A stretch of 42,705 bases of DNA from Lingula anatina (Eukaryota; Brachiopoda; Lingulata; Lingulida; Lingulidae). Shown in pieces: positions 1-10,799 of the stretch. The stretch lies in contig NW_019776061.1 in assembly GCF_001039355.2 (NCBI RefSeq), positions 34,461 through 77,165 on the forward strand, written 5' to 3'. The notes beneath the pieces are model-generated. The model had not been told where the DNA came from and made no database searches. It saw only the letters and a list, made by a program, of their open reading frames with translations. The translations under genes were made by a program, and so were the position numbers. Every line of letters starts with the position of its first letter. The stretch's first letter is position 1.

Positions 1-320
1 AACCTTTTGAACCATTGGATCTTGGCATCATCAAACTATCAGACCAATGAACCTTCTGACTATTGAACCTTTTGAACCATTGGATCTTGGCATCATCAAA
101 CTATCAGACCAATGAACCTTCTGACTATTGAACCTTTTGAACCATTGGATCTTGGCATCATCAAACTATCAGACCAATGAACCTTCTGACTATTGAACCT
201 TTTGAACCATTGGATCTTGGCAACTTCAAACTATCAGACCAATGAACCTTCTGACTATTGAACCTTTTGAACCATTGGATCTTGGCATCATCAAACTATC
301 AGACCAATGAAACTTTTGAC
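1..320. repeat. 65-bp minisatellite, about 4.9 copies
   Basis: Units start at 1, 66, 131, 196 and 261 and are nearly identical. The fourth unit differs in the word after CTTGGCA, and the last unit decays after about 310. The array touches the window edge, so its full length is unknown. It has no protein-coding logic, because 65 is not a multiple of three and the units carry stops. Confidence 0.97.
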
Positions 321-1087
321 TGCTGTCATGCACCTAACAAATCATTTAACGATGAACTTATAGTAATTTCATAAATTCACCAATGACAATATTTAGTAAT
401 CAAAATAAATATCAGAATCAGAAACAAAGACAAAAATACACAAACATATCTACATTGCTACCTCAATTTGATATACTAGAGACATACTGTAGCATCATAT
501 CCAAACTGCTTAAGATAACGAAACAATATCATAAAATAGTCCAAACATGCTGAATGGATGCTACAGAAATTAAAATTTTTAAAAAAATACAGTTTTAGGG
601 TAAACAACAGATGTGTCACAAAGTGCTGACTATGGCAATGACCCTGGACAGACACAGTGATCAGAATATAGACAGACTGGGTGTCTGTATATAATAAATA
701 TGTGATAAAATTTGCAATTATACCTTAATTAACTTGCAATAACAGAGACCATCTACATGTATAACACATCATTTCTGACCTAAAATATACATTCAAATTT
801 ATAAATTTTCATTGATGCCTTGTTCTCTTCAGTGATGGCTTACTGCCTACCACAATCTCGCTGTATATGCTACCTCTACTAGTACTGTACCATAACAGTT
901 TCCATGCATATGGGGAAAATTATTATAACACATCACAACTGAGCTGAAATATCAATTCACTCTTAAACATTTCTAATGTGTCTTTTCATCTTCAGTGATA
1001 GAGAATTGTCCAACACAATCTCCTTGCTTTATATACCCTGCCTCTATAGTTTCCATGTTTTTGGGGAAAATTGATTCTTTGTGTTAC
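321..1087. other. gene-free AT-rich DNA with a decayed duplicate of an exon edge
   Basis: No ORF or RNA gene is visible. The stretch 820-920 resembles 975-1070: both contain CTTCAGTGATRG followed by a CTCGCTG/CTCCTTG-type segment and TGGGGAAAATT. This suggests that the 3' part of the exon-like unit at 1088-1260 was duplicated and then decayed. Confidence 0.6.
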
Positions 1088-1260
1088 CTGGAACCCACAT
1101 TTGTTGTGTAATTGTCCTGTTCCATATAACTGGCTCCACAGGATCTGCTGTGTTTGGAAGTTTTGTTCTGGGTGGTTCTGGCAGCACTCTCTCTCACTCA
1201 GGATAAAATTGACCTCTTGGTCTGCCAGCAGCTCTTTATACAATTCCCGAAGCGTATTTG
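1088..1260 (-). CDS. candidate internal exon of an unrecognised protein
   Basis: On the minus strand a polypyrimidine-TTTTTAG acceptor precedes 1260. An open frame runs to a GTTCCAG|GTAACA donor at 1087/1088. The 173-nt exon enters in phase 1 and leaves in phase 0. It encodes about 57 residues beginning ANTLRELYKELLADQEVNF and ending LHNKCGFQ. Codon use looks coding-like and there is no stop. I do not recognise the family. A following open stretch near 990-1050 could encode AGYIKQGDCVGQFSITEDE and then a stop, perhaps the last exon. Exon status rests only on splice consensus and frame. Confidence 0.35.
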
Positions 1261-1320
1261 CTAAAAACATAAATGAATTGAGTGTAACTGTTTGGAATGA
1301 AATTGGACCATCTATGTAAT

Positions 1321-1690
1321 ATACTGCTAACTATTATTAGGAACCATCTAATGATACATTATTCATATATAGGACGCTTTGGTAAGATGCACAAGATCAT
1401 TTTTGTATCACCATACTTGATATTTATATCTTGATAATGCTCACATGTAATGATGATCAAATTAAAATATAAGTATTCATTTTGTGTTTTGTGTGTACAA
1501 GATGAATTGGTTCAAATTCTTAACAAATTTAATGACAGGTGTGATTAATAAAACAATTTTAATTAAAATGACTAAAAAAATTACATTTACATCACAATTA
1601 AAGCAGTGAAACATTAATTCTATTCATAATTATCCATGCTTTCCAAATTGAAATAATCTTTTCACCCCCCTCCTCCCCCCCCAAAAAAAA
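1321..1690. other. gene-free AT-rich DNA
   Basis: I see nothing coding. A C-rich tract followed by poly(A) lies at 1664-1697. Confidence 0.6.
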
Positions 1691-1694
1691 AAAA

Positions 1695-2470
1695 AAATTA
1701 CAATTTTGTATATCTACACAAAGGAAAGAGGGGAAACGAATTACCTATCAATCCTTACTTGTATAAAAAAAATTTTAAAAAACAGCCATACATTTTGTCT
1801 ACTATTTCCGAGAGGTCCAGTTATCTGTTAACAATGGCTGTCCGGTCTCTGGCTGTTCATTCATCCTAAAACTTGCCACATCCCATGCCTTGCACAACTG
1901 GGTGAGATGCAGATGTTCCTGTTGCTGTCTTTTCATGTCTGCTTCAGTCTTATAAAAAATACATTCCCCCCATGTTCAGCCAGGTAAAGTCAGTTCACCT
2001 AGAAGACACCATGCTGTATGGAGACTGGAGCTGGAAAAAGAGACATGACAATGTATAAGTGAAGGAACACAGATTATCTTAACACAAAGAAAAGACAAAA
2101 ACCTGACAGTCCACCAGAGCCAGTTGAGAAAAATATTAAAACTATGGTACACTGCCAAGTGCCCACCTTATATGGTAGACATCATTGTTGTGTTGATTGA
2201 ACTGTGATAAGTTAAAAATAACCTTGTCTTTTGAAGGCTACTGGGCACAATTTTGACTGCTGAGACCAGCACATTCTCAGATTGAATACAGTTTAATAAA
2301 CAGAACTCTGCCAAATCTGTTGGAATTTTTGTGACATTTGCACACAATATGCCTAACAATTGTAAAAATCTGGAATAATGATATCAATTGGCTGTGACTA
2401 ATTGAAAGATATTTTCTAAGGAGTAATTTGAGAGAAGTCACTAAGGAAATTACTAATATAATTTTTTTAA
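1695..2470 (-). repeat. duplicated exon-intron module, copy 1
   Basis: This block is homologous to 2865-3365 plus 4919-5190. The match at 1979-2045 and 3138-3202 is almost perfect and reads, on the minus strand, as TTTTTCCAG followed by a short segment. A minus-strand open stretch (about 1795-1945) encodes EADMKRQQQEHLHLTQLCKA and continues about 25 residues to a stop, so it could be a terminal exon. The other copies carry stops in this frame. Function is unknown. Confidence 0.55.
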
Positions 2471-2489
2471 ATCATGACAAAATTACTAA

Positions 2490-2775
2490 AACTTTAAGGG
2501 AACAAAATATGATTATTGCTTTTTTTTCTCAAAGGAGGAAGATTAAGAGACCAATTATATACTGTCACGTGACTTGAAAAACACTATCAACCATTAGTTT
2601 AGTGAAGCACCTGCAAGCAGTCCAGTTACTGTCATGACAATGGGTCATCCCAGGGAAGTAATGACCACTGCTCCACTTTGGGTCCAATAAATTTCAACAC
2701 AATCTGACCACATCAAGCAGGCCACTACTGAGACGCTTCACAATTTACAACAACTGTCAAACCATGTGTGTGAGC
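2490..2775 (-). repeat. duplicated exon-intron module, copy 2
   Basis: On the minus strand an acceptor-like T-run plus AG at about 2775 is followed by SHTWFDS-type sequence. The copy ends with VTGLLAG at a donor (GCAG|GTGCTT). The frame contains stops (for example in the GAVVITS segment). The same GAVVIT...LLAG pattern recurs in the copy at 5195-5480, which suggests decayed duplicates of one exon. Confidence 0.5.
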
Positions 2776-2864
2776 TAAAAAAAAAAGATAAACATTCATT
2801 ATGATTATAATAACTCATAATTTTCAAGTCATATTGTTCATGAAATCAAAAAAAAAAAAAAAAA

Positions 2865-3365
2865 AAAAACTGTGATAATTGGTGTTTCTGTCAGAGGTAA
2901 GAAAGAGGACCAATTATACCCACTGTTACTTGAAAAACAAAACCAACCTTCATTTTGTGTACTACCTGCAAGAAGTCCAGTTACCTGTTTACCATGGCTG
3001 TCCTGTCTCTGGCTCTTCACAACCCATTCATCCTGAAACTTGCTGTGTCTTGCACAACTGTGTGAGATGAAGGGATATTCCTGCAGCTTCTATTTCCTGT
3101 CTATTTCATATTAACAATACATGTCCTCCATTTTCAGCCAGGTAAAGTCAGTTCACCTAGAAGACACCATGCTGTATGGAGACTGGAGCTGGAAAAAGAG
3201 ACGAAAGATTATATTAATGAAGTGACATAACTATCTTAATAAAAAGACAGAACCCTGACAGTCCACAAGAGTCAGCAGAGCTAAACCTACAATACCAGTA
3301 TACTGCCTAATGTCCACCTAATATGACAGACATCACAGTTGTGGTGACTGGACCAAGACAAGTTT
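2865..3365 (-). repeat. duplicated exon-intron module, copy 3, left part
   Basis: The block aligns with copy 1 along its length, including the GCCAGGTAAAGTCAGTTCAC segment. On the minus strand it encodes SQRQDSHGKQVTGLLAG up to a GCAG|GTAGTA donor at about 2964. It is interrupted at 3367/3368 by the DNA transposon and resumes at 4919. Homology to copy 1 across that site supplies an approximate empty site. Confidence 0.6.
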
Positions 3366-3367
3366 AA

Positions 3368-4918
3368 CAGACTTTACGAAAGGCGTCGGACCGTCGGACA
3401 TGCCTGGCAAATTTCGTCTCGGTCCGATAAAAATTCCTGTATCGTCGGACCTTATGTCCGGCGAGTTTTCAAACTGATTGGAAATGTGTAAATATAAGGA
3501 ATACCTTGTTGTTTCTTTTCTGGACGATATATTTTACTTCATTCGAAAAGAGACGGGGTGAAAATCTCGGGGAGTTCCCAGCTAATTATACATAATTTAT
3601 TAACCTCAGTTTCACTCACAAATACTATTTTGTGACTGGCTGAGGTTGGGGGATTCCTGGATGATGTAATGTACAGTCTCGTTTTCGTTTTTGTAATACC
3701 CCTAAAAATGGCCGCAACACATGTGCTCGTGCTATTTGCGTTTTTACAGACTTGATCCCCTGTTTATTCATTATCAGTCGTACACTGTACTCATGGATAA
3801 GCCTTTTGTTTAGAAAATGACTTTGTTGAACTTTAAACACTTCGTTGGTGCAAAGCGTGGCAAAAATGAAAACGAAGTGAGGAAGAGAAACGGAAGTTTA
3901 CTAAAATTGGAAAGAAGGTAGGCCCTGGCGGACTTATGATCTGTAGGAGAGGAAAATAGTGTGAGCCAAGTGTCAGGAGTACTAAAGTTTTCATTTTGAT
4001 CAATAGCAACATAACTGTTACAGCTTTATTACGGGTTCTTAAAGTATGGAACATATGTACGTATTTGCATGTACCGTTCACCACGAGTTGGAGAAAGAGC
4101 ACATGAACTTGAGAAAAGCTCACCGTTTGNGAAGTGAGGAAGAGAAACGGAAGTTTACTAAAATTGGAAAGAAGGTAGGCCCTGGCGGACTTATGATCTG
4201 TAGGAGAGGAAAATAGTGTGAGCCAAGTGTCAGGAGTACTAAAGTTTTCATTTTGATCAATAGCAACATAACTGTTACAGCTTTATTACGGGTTCTTAAA
4301 GTATGGAACATATGTACGTATTTGCATGTACCGTTCACCACGAGTTGGAGAAAGAGCACATGAACTTGAGAAAAGCTCACCGTTTGAGTTTCTTTTTATA
4401 AAAAAGAAATAAAGTGAAGAAGGGACTAGACTCGGACTGGACAGTCCCTGTCAAAGCTTCATTTGGATGAAAGAGACCGCCTTACTGTGCTGTTTCAAAA
4501 TGCATATGTTATTGCCAAAAACAATGTGTGAAATGGTTATCTGATTAACGGACGTTTTTATGGACATACATTTGATATTACTAGCTACACATTCTTCATA
4601 CTGGTATTGTTTTTAGTCCTTCTGTCATTCCACAATGTTTTTTTTTTTTCATTAAATAAAAAAACTCGTTATGCAAGTAATTTTTTGTCTATTTTTTTTC
4701 TTATTTTACTTTTTTACAAATAAATATATATCAAAAATTTAATATTTGATTTAATGTCAGTGATTTAAAACCTTAGAAAATACACATGAAAACATGTATA
4801 ATGGTTCATATTTCTATTATTTTACTTCGGTCTGACAGATTTTGTTTCGGTCTGACAGAATTTTCAAGCTTGGCAGACCGAATGTCTGACAGATTTTTTT
4901 GGCCTTTCGTAAAGTCTG
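3368..4918. mobile_element. DNA transposon, probably non-autonomous, with 17-bp TIRs and 6-bp TSD
   Basis: Both ends carry the perfect inverted repeat CAGACTTTACGAAAGGC (3368-3384, and its complement at 4902-4918). Both are flanked by GTTTAA (3362-3367 and 4919-4924). Subterminal motifs differ between ends: GTCGGAC words on the left, GTCTGAC words on the right. The paralogous block near 2200-2220 lacks the insert. No transposase is visible. One short open stretch starting ATGACTTTG near 3817 ends at a possible donor (GAAAGAAG|GTAGGC) and could be a remnant first exon. A 6-bp TSD is reported for superfamilies such as Dada and IS3EU, but I cannot assign it. The 1551-bp length is inflated by about 257 bp because of the internal assembly duplication. 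Confidence 0.88.
3874..4386. other. 256-bp perfect duplication around a single N (assembly join)
   Basis: Bases 3874-4129 are repeated exactly at 4131-4386, with one N at 4130. An exact duplicate abutting a one-base gap is what results when overlapping contig ends are concatenated. The antisense ORFs read through both copies are therefore not evidence of a gene. Confidence 0.9.
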
Positions 4919-5190
4919 GTTTAAAATGTCTTTTGGAGGCTGCTGGGCACAATTGTGACTGCTGAGTTGGGCACAATTGTGACTGCTGAGTTGAGCACAA
5001 TCTTAGATTAAACATAGTTAAATAAGCAGAACTCTGCCAAATCTGGAATTTCTGTGAAATTTGCACACAAATTGCCTGACACCTGTAATAATCTGGGATA
5101 AGTATTTCAGTTAACTGTGCCTTGTTAAAGTACATTTTGTAAAGAGTAACATAAGAAAAGTGAAAAAAATTATTTAAATTTACAGAAAAC
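4919..5190 (-). repeat. duplicated exon-intron module, copy 3, right part
   Basis: This continues the block broken by the transposon and aligns with 2220-2470. It contains a further 25-bp tandem duplication (GCTGGGCACAATTGTGACTGCTGAG type). Confidence 0.6.
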
Positions 5191-5194
5191 ACAA

Positions 5195-5500
5195 AATATG
5201 ATAACTGGTTTGTTGATCTACATGGGAAGGATAGAAGACAAATTATCTATTGTAACACAACTTGTAAAACAAAACCAAGCAATAATTTTGTGCACTACCT
5301 GCAAGGAGGTTTTTTTGGCATGGTGATGGGTGACTGTGGGTAATGACCACTGCTCCACCTTGGGTCAAATACATATCACCTGTTGTGACCAGGTCCCGTG
5401 GGTCTCACTCGCCATGTGCTTCTTTCACACTCGTTCCCATTACCACATCATCCACCAGGTGGTGGCCCCAGTCAAGACGCCACTAATCGGCAGCCGTGTA
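5195..5500 (-). repeat. duplicated exon-intron module, copy 4
   Basis: On the minus strand it reads TGDMYLTQGGAVVITH and then NLLAG up to a GCAG|GTAGTG donor at about 5303. The region upstream, with words such as WRLDWGHHLVDDVVMGTSVK, contains two stops. It is the best-preserved version of the GAVVIT...LLAG exon, but I do not recognise the protein. Confidence 0.45.
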
Positions 5501-5649
5501 TTGGATATAACATTCCTCCCAACCTTAATTTTTTTTCTACAACATATAAGCTTAAAAATCATTATCATTATCATTATATTTTGAATCCTGAAGAATTTTC
5601 AGTTTTCATATTGTATAAAGTCACATCTTGAGTGCTATATGCTTAAGCC

Positions 5650-6122
5650 TTTCAGGACAGCGATCCGCCTTCATCCTGATTGAATATCAATTATCTCAGA
5701 TTACTTTTTTTCAGGACAGCGATCCGCCTTCATCCGGATTACATTAAAAAAAAAATCTCAGATTACTTTTTTTTTTAGGACAGCGATCCACCTTCATCCT
5801 GATTACATAGAAATAATCTCAGATTCCTTTTTTTTTTTTTAGGACAGTGATCCACCTTCGTCCTGATTAAATATCAATTATCTCAGATTACTTTTTTTTA
5901 GGACAGCGATCCGCCTTCATCCTGATAAATATAAATTATCTCATATTCCTTTTTTTCAGGACAGCGATCTGCCTTCATCCTGATTAAATATAAATTATCT
6001 CAGATTACTTTTTTCAGGACAGCGATCCGCCTTCATCCTGATTACATAGAAATTACCTCAGATTACTTTTTTTCTCCTCAGGACAGCGATCAGCCTTCAT
6101 CCTGATTACATATAAATGATTG
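5650..6122. repeat. tandem array of ~60-bp acceptor-like units, 8 copies
   Basis: Copies begin near 5651, 5710, 5776, 5841, 5899, 5957, 6016 and 6080. Each has a T-run, then (C)AGGACAGCGATCCGCCTTCATCCTGATT with small changes, then an AT-rich spacer with ATCTCAGATTAC. Unit length varies (about 57-66) mainly through the T-run. On the plus strand each unit resembles a polypyrimidine tract plus AG acceptor. The conserved core has no shared open frame and no donor. Confidence 0.93.
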
Positions 6123-6129
6123 AACTGTC

Positions 6130-6340
6130 ACTTTAATACATAATCTTTAAAGTAACCGGTCTTCTGATCGTTCTCTATGGTCTAGTGTAATTGGTTCTGC
6201 AATATGATCACTGTTTTTCTCTTGCTGTGGCATCTTCTCATCAATTGAATTCTGTGTATTTAATGCTATATCATCTAAGTTTGGAATATTCTGTGTGTCT
6301 GTTGCTGCATTGTCACTTTTCACTGTAATATATCACTAAG
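6130..6340. other. non-coding spacer next to Gypsy fragment
   Basis: No ORF or clear repeat is seen. It may be 3' non-coding sequence of the minus-strand Gypsy element, since it follows the pol stop codon. Confidence 0.4.
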
Positions 6341-7115
6341 TTACAATTCACATGCATCATCTTGTCTTCTCATCTCATTTGTGTTTTCTTTCAAATATAA
6401 GTCTGCTGGAATTTTCATTCCATTATCTGCTGTGTTTATGACATTGTTACACAGTTTGAATTGACTTGTGTCTCTGCAGATTGTTCTTCTGTCTGTAACT
6501 CTTCTGGCAGTAACTTGAGAACCATGTATTTCCATGACGATATAGAAAATTGGTTCATATGGTGTTGAGAGTTTGTTTCTTTTGTTCTGTTTAACTAAAA
6601 CATAGTCACGTATAATGAGTGTATTCTCCCTCCAAGTTTGATTAGTGTTGGGTCAGTGAGTGTTTTCTCTGCTATCTCACCGAGAATCGCTGCATTTTCA
6701 GATTTGACCATCCATCTGATCATCTTCTCTGTACTATGACCACCCATATGTGGCAGTGGGTGTCTGGAGAGAGAATCTGGGTCTGCATCATTCTTTCCTG
6801 GCTCATATACCACTTCATAGTCAACATCTTGTAAGTCCATCACCCATTTCTCTATTCTCGGTGGTAATTTTGCTTGTGCTTTGTTAAACATGGGTACTAA
6901 TGGTTTGTGTGCTTCAATAATACTAAATTCTTCTCTCATGTCCCAGTATGGTTCAATGTCCTCATCTTTTCTGTATAGATTGTGGATTCCAATCTCCTGT
7001 TGAGATTCTCCCTCCAAGTTTGATTAGTGTTGGCTCAGTGAGGGTTTTCTCTGCTATCTCATTGAGAATCACTGCATTTTCAGATTTGACCACTCTGTCA
7101 AACTGTGTGCCTGAG
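6341..7115 (-). pseudogene. rearranged Ty3/Gypsy pol fragment (RNase H end, linker, integrase C-terminus)
   Basis: Read on the minus strand, a linker piece comes first (VKSENAVILNEIAEKTL...STGDWNPQ, then EDIEPYWDMREEFSII in a shifted frame). It then jumps back to the RNase H C-terminus (HKPLVPMFNKAQAKLPPRIE, VYEPGKNDADPDSLSRHPLP). The linker follows a second time, and then the frame changes into an integrase C-terminal stretch (DYVLVKQNKRNKLSTPYEP ... DDACEL stop). The integrase catalytic core is absent. The motifs HKPL, PPRIEKW and LSRHPL are characteristic of Gypsy-type RNase H ends. It is dead: two frame changes, a duplicated linker and a missing core. Confidence 0.85.
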
Positions 7116-8158
7116 CTGAAAAAACAAAAAAGATAAACACTCATTATAAACATTCAACAGGCCTGTAGCAATGGCTATTTTAAAAGTTTTTTTCCTAAAA
7201 GAAGTGGACCTTTTACCATGAAACCATTGTGTACCTAAATGAAAATTTAACCAGAGGGAACCTTTTCCTGGCAAAAAGGACTATTTGTTCCCATGTGTAA
7301 ACTGGCAGTGGTCCTGGGCAAAGTCAAACTTGGCAGCTTCCTCATATTCACAGAAATTTGTACTTTCAAAAAATTGCTAATATGCATCTGATGTTTTGCC
7401 ATGACTTCATGTAAAAAAAATCAAACTTAAAATTGTCATCATTTTATATTGGCAATTTAAGCTAAATTTAGAGGGACATTTGTTGTGACTTTGCAGCGAC
7501 CCGACATACTTCAAAATGTGTCACAACACTATATTCAATGCAGGAATGGTGCAGTCCAGATGTAACATTGTAATAATGTGATGTTATACTTGGCTACATA
7601 CTGGGGTATGTATGAATTCCTAACATGCAAAGCCATTACTTCACTCAAGTTGGAGGGCTATGGCTAAATAGAGACTCATAAGAGATACCTGATAGGACGA
7701 AGTGAACACTGCAAAAATCCCCACAAATAACTTTTTAGGAAAACATATAGAAACCCTATTGCTCCCTAACTCTGCTAGAACTTTTTATGTTTTACCTCAG
7801 ATATTTCCAGGAATCCAGATCTACTAAATAACACTTATAACACTCCCTTTATCTATCCTCTAGCTCTTGTATCTGCAGCTCTCTCTCCTCTCTCTCTCTC
7901 AAAAGCCCCGCCCAACTGTCGCTTTCAATCCCAAGACTTCCGGTACCAGATCACTGCAACAAAGTACTCACCCTTTTGTCATCAAGAATGTGTTTGCATG
8001 CATTTAAAAGGATGCTGGAACCGTGGAATGTCCTACTGGTACAGATCAAACTTTTATGGTAACCCATAAATATATCGTAGCCTTAGTATAACGTTATTTT
8101 ATAACGTGTGAAATTTTCCCGCTCCGTCCGACTAAGTAGGTCAAAGAAAACCCGCAGC
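6484..8158. repeat. large duplicated block, copy A
   Basis: This copy matches 8162-9559 at high but imperfect identity and ends at the single N at 8159. It carries about 270 bp (7459-7727) that copy B lacks. The breakpoints share only CAA, so B probably suffered a deletion. It contains the Gypsy fragment, its flank and the promoter-like patch. Confidence 0.88.
7860..7960 (-). promoter_or_regulatory. possible promoter patch, copy A
   Basis: A CT microsatellite is followed by CCCCGCCC (GC box) and ACTTCCGGT, which on the minus strand is ACCGGAAGT, the ETS-type core-promoter motif. This pairing is common in CpG-type promoters. The promoter role and minus direction are inferred. A duplicate lies at 9260-9345. 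Confidence 0.3.
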
Positions 8159-8161
8159 NTA

Positions 8162-8795
8162 CTTCTGTCTGTAACTCTTCTGGCAGTAACTTGAGAAACA
8201 TGTATTGCCATGACGACATAGAAAATCAGTTCATATGGTGTTGAGAGTTTGTTTCTTTTGTTCTGTTTAACTAAAACATAGTCACGTATAATGAGTGTAT
8301 TCTCCCTCCAAGTTTGATTAGTGTTGGGTCAGTGAGGGTTTTCTCTGCTATCTCACCGAGAATCACTGCATTTTCAGATTTGACCATCCATCTGATCATC
8401 TTCTCTGTACTATGACCACCCATTTGTGGCAGTGGGTATCTGGAGAGATAATCTGGGTCTGCATCATTCTTTCCTGGCTCATATACCACTTCATAGTATT
8501 AGTAATCATCTTGTAAGTCCATCACCCATTTCTCTATTCTCGGTGGTAATTTTGCTTGTGCTTTGTTAAACATGGGTTCTAATGGCTTGTGTGCTTCAAT
8601 AATACTAAATTCTTCTCTCATGTCCCAGTATGGTTCAATGTCCTCATCTTTCCTGTACAGATTGCTAATTCCAATCTCCTGTTGAGATTCTCCCTCCAAG
8701 TTTGATTAGTGTTGGGTCAGTGAGGGTTTTCTCTGCTATCTCATTGAGAATCACTGCATTTTCAGATTTGACCACTCTGTCAAACTGTGTGCCTG
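8162..8795 (-). pseudogene. second copy of the rearranged Gypsy pol fragment
   Basis: The same order of pieces as in copy A, so the rearrangement predates the duplication. The frame is additionally broken in the RNase H part: near 8495-8505 the read becomes LQDDY and stops, then resumes as YEVVYEPGKNDADPD. Catalytic parts of the integrase are missing. Confidence 0.83.
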
Positions 8796-9259
8796 AGCTG
8801 AAAAAACAAAAAAGAGAAACACTCATTATAAACATTCAACAGGCCTGTAGCCAGCTATATTTTTCCTAAAAAAGTGGACCTTTTACCACATTGTGTACCT
8901 TAATGAAAGTTTACCCAGGGGGAACCTTTTTACCGACAAAAAGGCCTGTTTGCTTGCATGTCTAAACTCGCAGTGGTCCTGGGCAAAGTCAAACTCGGCA
9001 GCTTCCTCATATTCACAGAAATTTGTACTTTCAAAAAATTTCTCATATGCATGATGTTTTGCTATGACTTCGTGTAAAAAAAATCAAACTTAAAATTGTC
9101 ATCACTTTATATTGGCAAATAACTTTTTAGGACAACATATAGAAACCCTATTGCTCCCTAACTCTGCTAGAACTTTTTACGTTTCATCTCAGATATTTCC
9201 AGGAATCCAGATTTACTGTATAACACTTATAACACTCCCTTTATCTATCCTCTACCTCT

Positions 9260-9345
9260 TGTATCTGTAGATCTCTCTCTCTCTCTCTCTCAAAAGCCCC
9301 GCCCAACTGTCGCTTTCAATCCCAAGACTTCCGGTACCAGATCAC
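9260..9345 (-). promoter_or_regulatory. possible promoter patch, copy B
   Basis: Same CT repeat, CCCCGCCC box and ETS-like ACCGGAAGT (minus strand) as in copy A, well conserved between copies. No TATA box is evident. No transcript start can be named. Confidence 0.3.
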
Positions 9346-9559
9346 TGCAACAAAGTACTCACCTTTCTGTCATCAAGAATGTCTTTGCATGCATTTAAAA
9401 GGATGCTGGAATCGTGGAATGTCCTACTGCTTCAGATCAAACTTTTATGGTAACCCATAAATATATCTTGGCCTTAGTATAACGTTATTTCATAACGTGT
9501 AAAATTTTCCCGCTCCGCCGAACGAAGCCCGACTTAAAGTAGGTCAAAGAAAACCCGCA

Positions 9560-10120
9560 ATGAATACTGGGTCACATCTCGGTACATCCGGTCACATGAA
9601 GCGCGCCGCAGTTTTACTCCGCGTCCAAGTTATTATATCTTTTGATTTTTCGTTTAGATATGATATTATTGATTATTGATTGAGAATAAATTACTACAAA
9701 AAAGGAAATAATAATTTTTTTATTGTTATTATTATATATTTTCTTTTTGCTTCAACTTTTGCTGGATCTCAGCACTGCTAACACAACGAGCAAATGGAGC
9801 ATTTTTAAAGGACCTTCGCATTTAGAGCAATTAGGGCCTACCATTAAAAGTATAATAAACAAACTTAAAAATATTCTAAAGTGAATTTTGCCTGCACAGC
9901 AACTAGTACCTGTATTTTACTTTTATAGACTGCGCTAGTAAGCTTATATTAGATGCGCGTTAATTTTTTTTTCAAAACGTCTAAATTTTTCCAGGTATAT
10001 TTTCTCAATGCCTGGTAACGAAGGTTTTGCAAATGGCTTTTTAAGAGAATGCAGTTTTGTCGTGTTTCGTGTAAACATTTGACTGTGCCCTATATTAACA
10101 TATAGTCCAGTTCATCATGA
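9560..10120. other. gene-free DNA, partly CpG-containing
   Basis: A short CpG-rich patch at about 9570-9630 (GAAGCGCGCCGCAG) is followed by AT-rich DNA. No open frame or known repeat is seen. Confidence 0.5.
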
Positions 10121-10124
10121 GGGC

Positions 10125-10460
10125 CCGTAGGGAAGGGGGGGGGGTGTTCACAGTTTACGGCCACGGGAAATAAAATCATCATATCACAAATCACATAAAT
10201 TAATTTAAAACTTTATTCGTATCTCTTTGAAAAAGCTAGTCTGGCGAGCTGAAAATAACTATCATCGAGTATAATGACTTCGTTCCACTAAGGACGAAGG
10301 ATAGAAACCCGCAACTCACGATTCACAGAAATGGGGTGCTTCACATCTCGGGGAATGATAAGTGGCTGTTACGGGTAAGGAAAATAGTAATACCCAACGG
10401 GGCCTTCAGTCATTGTCTTAACTAAAATGAAGATTTAATTAATGTCTAAAATATTTCAAA
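10125..10460. repeat. dispersed repeat, member 1
   Basis: It shares an ordered set of words with 28000-28450: GGGGTGNTCACAGTT...ACGGGAAA near the left end, and GGTGCTTCACA...GGGAA...AAGTGNCTNT...GGGTAA near the right end. Both end in an AATTAA-rich segment. The middle differs. It is probably an old interspersed element; class unknown. Confidence 0.55.
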
Positions 10461-10799
10461 ACATTAAAGCAACTAAAATTAATGATCTAGAGCAAAAATA
10501 CGCCACGTAGGATTTTTCAGCTTTTAAAAGTAGCTGCAAGTTATTTATTGCGTTATTTAAGATGAACATTTTAGACATTTTCTGAGACGTTACACATTAT
10601 ACTTGCTTCCAAACAGGTACCTTATATTTCTACTTTATTTAAAATAAACTTGAAATAAACTCTCTCTCTCTCCGGTTGTCTCTGGCCGAATTCACAATAA
10701 GTTGATCTTCGGACCAGAATCAGATAACAAACCTCTTTTATGATAATTAACTGTTATGACTGACAAATGAAACTACATTTTTTCATTCGACAGCATCTT

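Larger units (their letters stand above)
8160..9559. repeat. large duplicated block, copy B
   Basis: It begins right after the N and aligns with copy A from 6484. Small indels and substitutions throughout mean it is not an exact artefact copy. It could be the other haplotype placed in tandem or a true segmental duplication. Confidence 0.85.

Noticed and set aside
1-320. CRISPR-like array
   Set aside because: The 65-bp units are repeated whole, without unique spacers, in a eukaryotic context: a minisatellite.
3833-4380. Two near-identical minus-strand ORFs of 86-96 codons
   Set aside because: They lie inside the DNA transposon, and the duplication is the exact repeat around the N at 4130. 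No recognisable motif.
7459-7727. Transposon insertion specific to block copy A
   Set aside because: No inverted ends or target duplication; only CAA is shared at the breakpoints, so a deletion in copy B is simpler.
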